A DNA stretch of 16,951 bases, taken from NCBI GenBank assembly GCA_005883445.1, contig VAZL01000296.1:1-16951 (forward strand). The letters run 5' to 3'. A program made the translations under genes and the position numbers. The notes beneath the pieces were generated by a model that was not told the origin of the DNA, did not search any database, and saw only the letters and a list, made by a program, of their open reading frames with translations. Shown here piece after piece: positions 13,744 through 16,951 of the stretch (the stretch's first letter is position 1; each line of letters starts with the position of its first letter). Source of the DNA: Alphaproteobacteria bacterium. Its GTDB lineage: Bacteria; Pseudomonadota; Alphaproteobacteria; Rhizobiales; Xanthobacteraceae.

Positions 13744-13932
13744 ACGGCGCAAGCCCCGTTCCCGCGTCAGTCAGCGGGGACCGACTGGCGCGCAGCCGTG
13801 CGCCGCGCCTCTCACGCGGCGATAAAACCGCGAATGCGGAAAAGCGCCGGAATCTGGGCTCGGCCCCGCGATCGATAACCGGCTGCATCGCTTGACAGCA
13901 GGCTTACCTTCCTTAAATCCTGGCTTTGGTGC

Positions 13933-14007
13933 GGGCGCTTAGCTCAGCGGGAGAGCGTTCCCTTCACACGGGAGAGGTCGTAGGTTCAATCCCTACAGCG
14001 CCCACCA
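13933..14007 (+). tRNA. tRNA-Val (anticodon CAC)
   Basis: The acceptor stem GGGCGCT (13933-13939) pairs with AGCGCCC (13997-14003), followed by discriminator A and an encoded CCA. The D arm reads AGCTCAGCGGGAGAGC. The anticodon stem TTCCC/GGGAG encloses the loop TTCACAC, giving anticodon CAC, which reads the valine codon GUG. The T arm GTAGGTTCAATCCCTAC is standard. No repeat of its 3' end was noticed downstream, so there is no sign of an integration site. Confidence 0.96.
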
Positions 14008-14123
14008 TACGTCCTAGAAAGCCGCGCGCCGCTGCGAACGCGCACAGCTTCTTACACGCGGCCTTGAGCTACAGCGGAGAGAGGCCGTGTGAGACCGGCG
14101 CTGTGAGCGGCGGGCGGACGCGT

Positions 14124-15008
14124 TTAGACGTTGCGCGCCAGGAACTCCCACATCAAGCGCATGGCCGCGCGAAAGCTTTCGAGCGTGCTCATCTGCATGA
14201 ACCCGTGCGGTATTCCTTCCATCACGTGCAGCTCGTAAGGGCTCGCGACGGCTGATAGGGCTTGGGCAAGCGCCAGCGAGTCGGCGAGACACCAGGAATC
14301 GTCGCCTGCTCCGAGGATGAAGCACGGCGGAAGTATTCCCGGCGCCACCGCCTTGAGCGGGCTTACACGAGGGTCATCCCACAAATCCTTGTTGCCCGAA
14401 ACGTACGTGCTCAATTGCTCTTGAAGTCCGGGCAACGATCTGTTGCGCTCGGCGGTGGCCTTGAGATCGTATGCGCCGTAGAAGAGCGCTGCCCCCCGCA
14501 CCAGCGAGCGCAGGTCAGCAGCGCTCGAGGTAATGGCGCTGACAGCCAGGTTGGCGCCCGCGGAATCGCCGCCGATCGCGATCCGCCGGCCATCGCCATT
14601 CCATCGGCGCGCGTTGTCCGCCGCCCATCCAATGGCGAACATCGAATCTTCCAGCGCTGCCGGGAACGGATGCTCGGGGGCCAGTCGATAGTCGAGAATG
14701 ATGGTCAGATAACCCGCTTCGGCAAACTGCATCCCCAGCTTGCGAAACGAGGTTGGGCTGCCGAATGCCCATCCACCGCCGTGCAGGTAGATGACCACCG
14801 GATGTCGACCGGCACCCTTGGGCACCGCGACGTCGGCACGAAGGCCCGAGCGCAGCTCGACGTTTTGTTCGAGGCCGCCAATTGCCGGAAGATCATGGTT
14901 GTAAACGGTCGCCAGCTCTTCCCAAGCGCGGCGTTGCGCAACAATGTCGCCGGTGGGATTCCAGGCCGGCAATTGACTCAGAATCTGACGGTCGTGTTCG
15001 CTGATCAT
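14124..15008 (-). CDS. Alpha/beta hydrolase, hormone-sensitive lipase (acetyl esterase) family
   Basis: A 294-residue protein from an ATG at 15008. It has the HSL-family oxyanion motif HGGGW (76-80), the nucleophile Ser149 in IGGDSAGANLA, a likely acid Asp236 in LGAGDDSWC and His268 in GIPHGFMQM. The DYRLAPEHPFPAALED segment (106-121) is also typical. No export signal is visible, so it should act in the cytoplasm on short-chain esters; the natural substrate is unknown. The start region MISEHDRQILSQLPAWNPTG looks natural, though the ribosome site before it (GGGGGG) is only moderate. Neighbours are a tRNA gene downstream and an H-NS-like gene upstream on the same strand with a 200-bp gap. Confidence 0.9.
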   Translation of the reverse strand: MISEHDRQILSQLPAWNPTGDIVAQRRAWEELATVYNHDLPAIGGLEQNVELRSGLRADVAVPKGAGRHPVVIYLHGGGWAFGSPTSFRKLGMQFAEAGYLTIILDYRLAPEHPFPAALEDSMFAIGWAADNARRWNGDGRRIAIGGDSAGANLAVSAITSSAADLRSLVRGAALFYGAYDLKATAERNRSLPGLQEQLSTYVSGNKDLWDDPRVSPLKAVAPGILPPCFILGAGDDSWCLADSLALAQALSAVASPYELHVMEGIPHGFMQMSTLESFRAAMRLMWEFLARNV

Positions 15009-15209
15009 AGGTCGTAGCAGCCCCCCTTAGCCTTCGATGCTTTGCAGCTCCGGCCGGCAAGTTATCTCTGCGCATCCGTTAGAACAGTTGGCGTCGCCGT
15101 CGTCGCTGGCGGGGCGGCCGCGATGAAATAGATCCATTTGCTGCAACAGTATCGAATGTCCTTTGCCCACACACGCAAATTACGCATCCGCACCGGGACG
15201 TTGGCCTGT

Positions 15210-15569
15210 TCACTTTTTCTTCCGGCGGGCTTTGCGTCCCTTCCGGGCGGCCAGCGCCTTATCGATCGCGAACTCGTCGAGCTTATGGCCCTGTCTGATG
15301 AGGGCCGAGAGCCACCGCGGTCGAGCGCCACGGCCTGCCCACGTCTCGCCGCCAGGTCCGCGATACTTAGGCGGAACTTTGCGCCCTTTCAGCGCAGAGC
15401 GGCGGCCGAATCCGGTCCGGGAATTCCTTGCAGCGCCGCCGCTTTCAGCGCCTAGGCGAGAGAGTTGCTTTTCCAGTTCGCTGCGCTTTTGACTAAGCCT
15501 TTTGTCAATGTCGCCGCGCAGTGCAAGCAACGCGTCAACGTCCATACCTTTAAGATTAATTGCGGCCAT
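15210..15569 (-). CDS. H-NS histone-like DNA-binding protein
   Basis: A 119-residue basic protein; the ATG at 15569 has GGGAG six bases upstream. Residues of about 9-42 form a helical oligomerisation region (MDVDALLALRGDIDKRL). The C-terminal DNA-binding motif is KVPPKYRGPGGETWAGRGAR at 64-83, followed by PRWL; the GRGARP core is the AT-hook-like loop that reads the minor groove of AT-rich DNA. An unusual Lys/Arg-rich tail ends the protein (RKGRKARRKKK), longer and more basic than in many H-NS relatives. Such proteins silence or organise AT-rich and acquired DNA. The region upstream (15570-15700) is AT-richer than its neighbours and could be an autoregulatory target (inference). Confidence 0.88.
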   Translation of the reverse strand: MAAINLKGMDVDALLALRGDIDKRLSQKRSELEKQLSRLGAESGGAARNSRTGFGRRSALKGRKVPPKYRGPGGETWAGRGARPRWLSALIRQGHKLDEFAIDKALAARKGRKARRKKK

Positions 15570-16013
15570 AAGGGGCTCCCATTCGTGGACCGTAGAGCGT
15601 GATAGAACTATTCAATCGAAACGAAAGGCAAGCACGCCAAAGTGGCATACATGGCAACATACATTAAGGGTATGCGCGTTTTCATCTGGTAGTTCGCCAC
15701 AGGCGACATAGGACCGCTCGGAGAAGGCCGTGCCATTCGACACGAGCATCGCTCGCATGCCGCCGCCGCTCGTCGCCCTCACCCAGCTCCGAGCGACGTC
15801 GATGCCGCTGACGCCCCGGCGTCAGACGATGGATGCCGCCCCGACTCCGCGTTGCAAACGGCACGCCGCGCCGGTGCGGCTATTCTGCAACACTGCGCGG
15901 CAACTTGTACGCACTTAAGCTTAAAGCATCGACAGCGGCCGCGCGGCTTGTAGAATTTCAAGCTGCTGTAAAAGGGTTCGGGCTTCAAACACTCGATCTT
16001 GCGAGGCTTTGCC
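15570..16013. other. Intergenic stretch between the H-NS-like and L,D-transpeptidase genes
   Basis: No credible gene is seen in these 444 bases; open frames here show no family resemblance. The part at 15600-15690 is AT-rich for this window and holds the imperfect direct repeat TGGCATACA / TGGCAACATACA (15643-15663). The palindrome TTAAGCTTAA lies at 15915-15924, about 90 bases before the transpeptidase start, and might be part of its promoter region. Confidence 0.4.
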
Positions 16014-16592
16014 ATGCTTGCACGCTTCCTCGCTGGCGGCGCGTGCGCCGTCGGCGTGCTCGCCGCCGTCTTCGTGGCGCCGGCGGCCGCCAATCCCTAC
16101 GACCAGCAGGTTCGCGGCAGCGGCCGCTCGTTTTTCGCCACTCTGTTCGGTCCCTCGACGGCACGCACGGTAGTAAGTTACTCCGGCAGTCAGAAACCCG
16201 GCACCATCATCATCAGTACGGCGCAGCGCCGGCTCTATCTCGTGCTCGGCAACGGCCAGGCGCTGAGCTATGCCATCGGCGTGGGTCGCGAGGGCTTCTC
16301 CTGGAGCGGCGCCACCCAGATCAGCGCCAAGCGGGAATGGCCGGACTGGACGCCGCCCGCGCAGATGCTGCATCGCCGGCCGGACCTGCCGCGCCATATG
16401 GCCGGCGGCATCGACAACCCCCTCGGCGCTCGCGCGATGTATCTCGGCTCGAGCCTCTATCGCATTCACGGCTCGAACGAGCCGGACAGCATCGGCCAGG
16501 CGACGTCGTCGGGCTGCATCCGCCTGACCAACGAGGACGTGATCGATCTCTACAGCCGGGTCCGGATCGGCACGCCGGTGATCGTGCAGTAG
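16014..16592 (+). CDS. L,D-transpeptidase (YkuD domain)
   Basis: A 192-residue protein. The ATG at 16014 is chosen because GCGAGG lies seven bases before it; a TTG five codons earlier is less likely. Residues 1-26 form an export signal with an AAAN cleavage region (MLARFLAGGACAVGVLAAVF). The YkuD domain spans about 64-192: it starts TIIISTAQRRLYLVLGNGQA and carries the active-site set His152 (YRIHGSN) and Cys168 in SSGCIRLTNEDVIDLY. These enzymes form 3-3 peptidoglycan cross-links, or attach proteins to peptidoglycan, in the periplasm, and they are common in Hyphomicrobiales. The complete H-x15-C spacing suggests an active enzyme. Confidence 0.93.
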   Translation: MLARFLAGGACAVGVLAAVFVAPAAANPYDQQVRGSGRSFFATLFGPSTARTVVSYSGSQKPGTIIISTAQRRLYLVLGNGQALSYAIGVGREGFSWSGATQISAKREWPDWTPPAQMLHRRPDLPRHMAGGIDNPLGARAMYLGSSLYRIHGSNEPDSIGQATSSGCIRLTNEDVIDLYSRVRIGTPVIVQ

Positions 16593-16627
16593 CCGACGAC
16601 GCAGACGGGACATCAGACGACCGGCGG

Positions 16628-16650
16628 CGCAGACGCATCCTGCGTCCGCG
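16628..16650. terminator. Possible stem-loop between convergent genes
   Basis: GACGCA (16632-16637) pairs with TGCGTC (16641-16646) around TCC, and CGC/GCG extends the stem beyond one mismatch. It sits in the 65-base gap between the transpeptidase and the convergent DUF971 gene. No T tract follows on either strand, so termination is uncertain. Confidence 0.3.
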
Positions 16651-16657
16651 GCGCGCG

Positions 16658-16951
16658 TCAGCGCGTCAAGCCTTTACCCGCGAGATCGTCGAGATAGTCC
16701 TGCCAATAGGCCTGCCGGTTTCGACCGAGCGCGAGAAAGTAGTCCCAACTGTAGATGCCGGTCGAATGCATGTCGTCGAACACGAGCCGCACCGCGTAAT
16801 TGCCGATCGGATTCACCTCGAGAATGGCGACGTCCTTCTTGCCCGCGACGGTCTTGCGCTCGTCGGGGGAATGGCCCTGCACCTCGGCGCTCGGGCTCTT
16901 GACGCGCAGATATTCGGCGCTCAGGTCGAAAGTCTCGCCGTTGTCGAAGGC
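16658..16951 (-). CDS. DUF971 protein (gamma-butyrobetaine hydroxylase-like N-terminal domain), start cut by window edge
   Basis: The minus strand is open from the window edge to a TGA at 16658-16660, giving about 97 C-terminal residues; the true start is outside. The translation reads AFDNGETFDLSAEYLRVKSP, then SAEVQGHSPDERKTV, then VNPIGNYAVRLVFDDMHSTG, then IYSWDYFLALGRNRQAYW. This is the full pattern of DUF971, a stand-alone form of the N-terminal domain of gamma-butyrobetaine hydroxylase, usually about 110-130 residues. In some bacteria DUF971 proteins are encoded with Mrp-type Fe-S carriers or molybdenum cofactor genes; the upstream partner is not visible. Its biochemical role is not settled. 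An internal ATG at 16882 would remove conserved residues and is rejected. Confidence 0.9.
   Translation of the reverse strand, partial: AFDNGETFDLSAEYLRVKSPSAEVQGHSPDERKTVAGKKDVAILEVNPIGNYAVRLVFDDMHSTGIYSWDYFLALGRNRQAYWQDYLDDLAGKGLTR

Noticed and set aside
14034..14095. Imperfect inverted repeat (ACACGCGGCCT / AGGCCGTGTGA) after the tRNA gene
   Set aside because: The pairing needs a bulge and a long loop and has no T tract, so it is not supported as a terminator.
13933..15569. tRNA-linked genomic island
   Set aside because: No copy of the tRNA 3' end, integrase or clear base-composition break was seen.
15779..16093. 104-residue minus-strand open frame
   Set aside because: It overlaps the transpeptidase signal peptide and has no recognisable features.

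Overview
The window looks like the chromosome of a Hyphomicrobiales alphaproteobacterium of the Bradyrhizobiaceae/Xanthobacteraceae type. The evidence is high GC, a full CtrA response regulator next to a FliJ-like gene, a ChpT phosphotransferase, an EipA (DUF1134) envelope protein, an H-NS protein of the YRGPxGETWAGRGxxPRWL kind, and several small proteins with the look of that group. The genus cannot be fixed from sequence alone. There is no phage, CRISPR or large insertion sequence.

Layout. 1-1965: a benzoate-CoA-ligase-like gene (cut by the left edge) diverges from an M24 metallopeptidase-fold protein related to the DddP group. 2086-3506: three small genes, namely a secreted Cys-rich protein, a dodecin and a 68-residue membrane protein, the last ending in a UUCG-loop terminator. 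3655-5270 (minus): an ECF sigma factor translationally coupled (ATGA overlap) to an RskA-like anti-sigma factor that carries a 24-bp tandem repeat. 5563-7344: fliJ diverges from ctrA across a 595-bp control region with clustered GANTC and TTAA sites; ctrA ends in a strong terminator. 7489-9437: an aldo/keto reductase and an alpha/beta hydrolase, probably one operon. 9459-10100 (minus): chpT. 10229-10361: two tandem copies of a short palindromic MITE-like element. 10460-13743: cysQ, eipA and a membrane-anchored coiled-coil protein. 13933-14007: tRNA-Val(CAC). 14124-15569 (minus): an HSL-family esterase and an H-NS-like protein. 16014-16592: an L,D-transpeptidase. 16658 to the right edge (minus): a DUF971 protein.

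How the genes fit together. CtrA, the master cell-cycle regulator of alphaproteobacteria, receives phosphate from CckA through ChpT, and both ChpT and CtrA lie within 3.6 kb here. EipA is reported to be CtrA-controlled in Brucella, and with the L,D-transpeptidase and the coiled-coil protein it gives the right half an envelope theme. The ECF sigma/anti-sigma pair is a separate stress-response module. The other genes are mainly metabolic or of unknown role.

No wholly new system is evident. The best points for follow-up are the ctrA control region, the repeat-bearing anti-sigma factor with no periplasmic domain, the M24 protein with an altered metal site, the stem-loop before the dodecin gene, and the tandem palindromic element.
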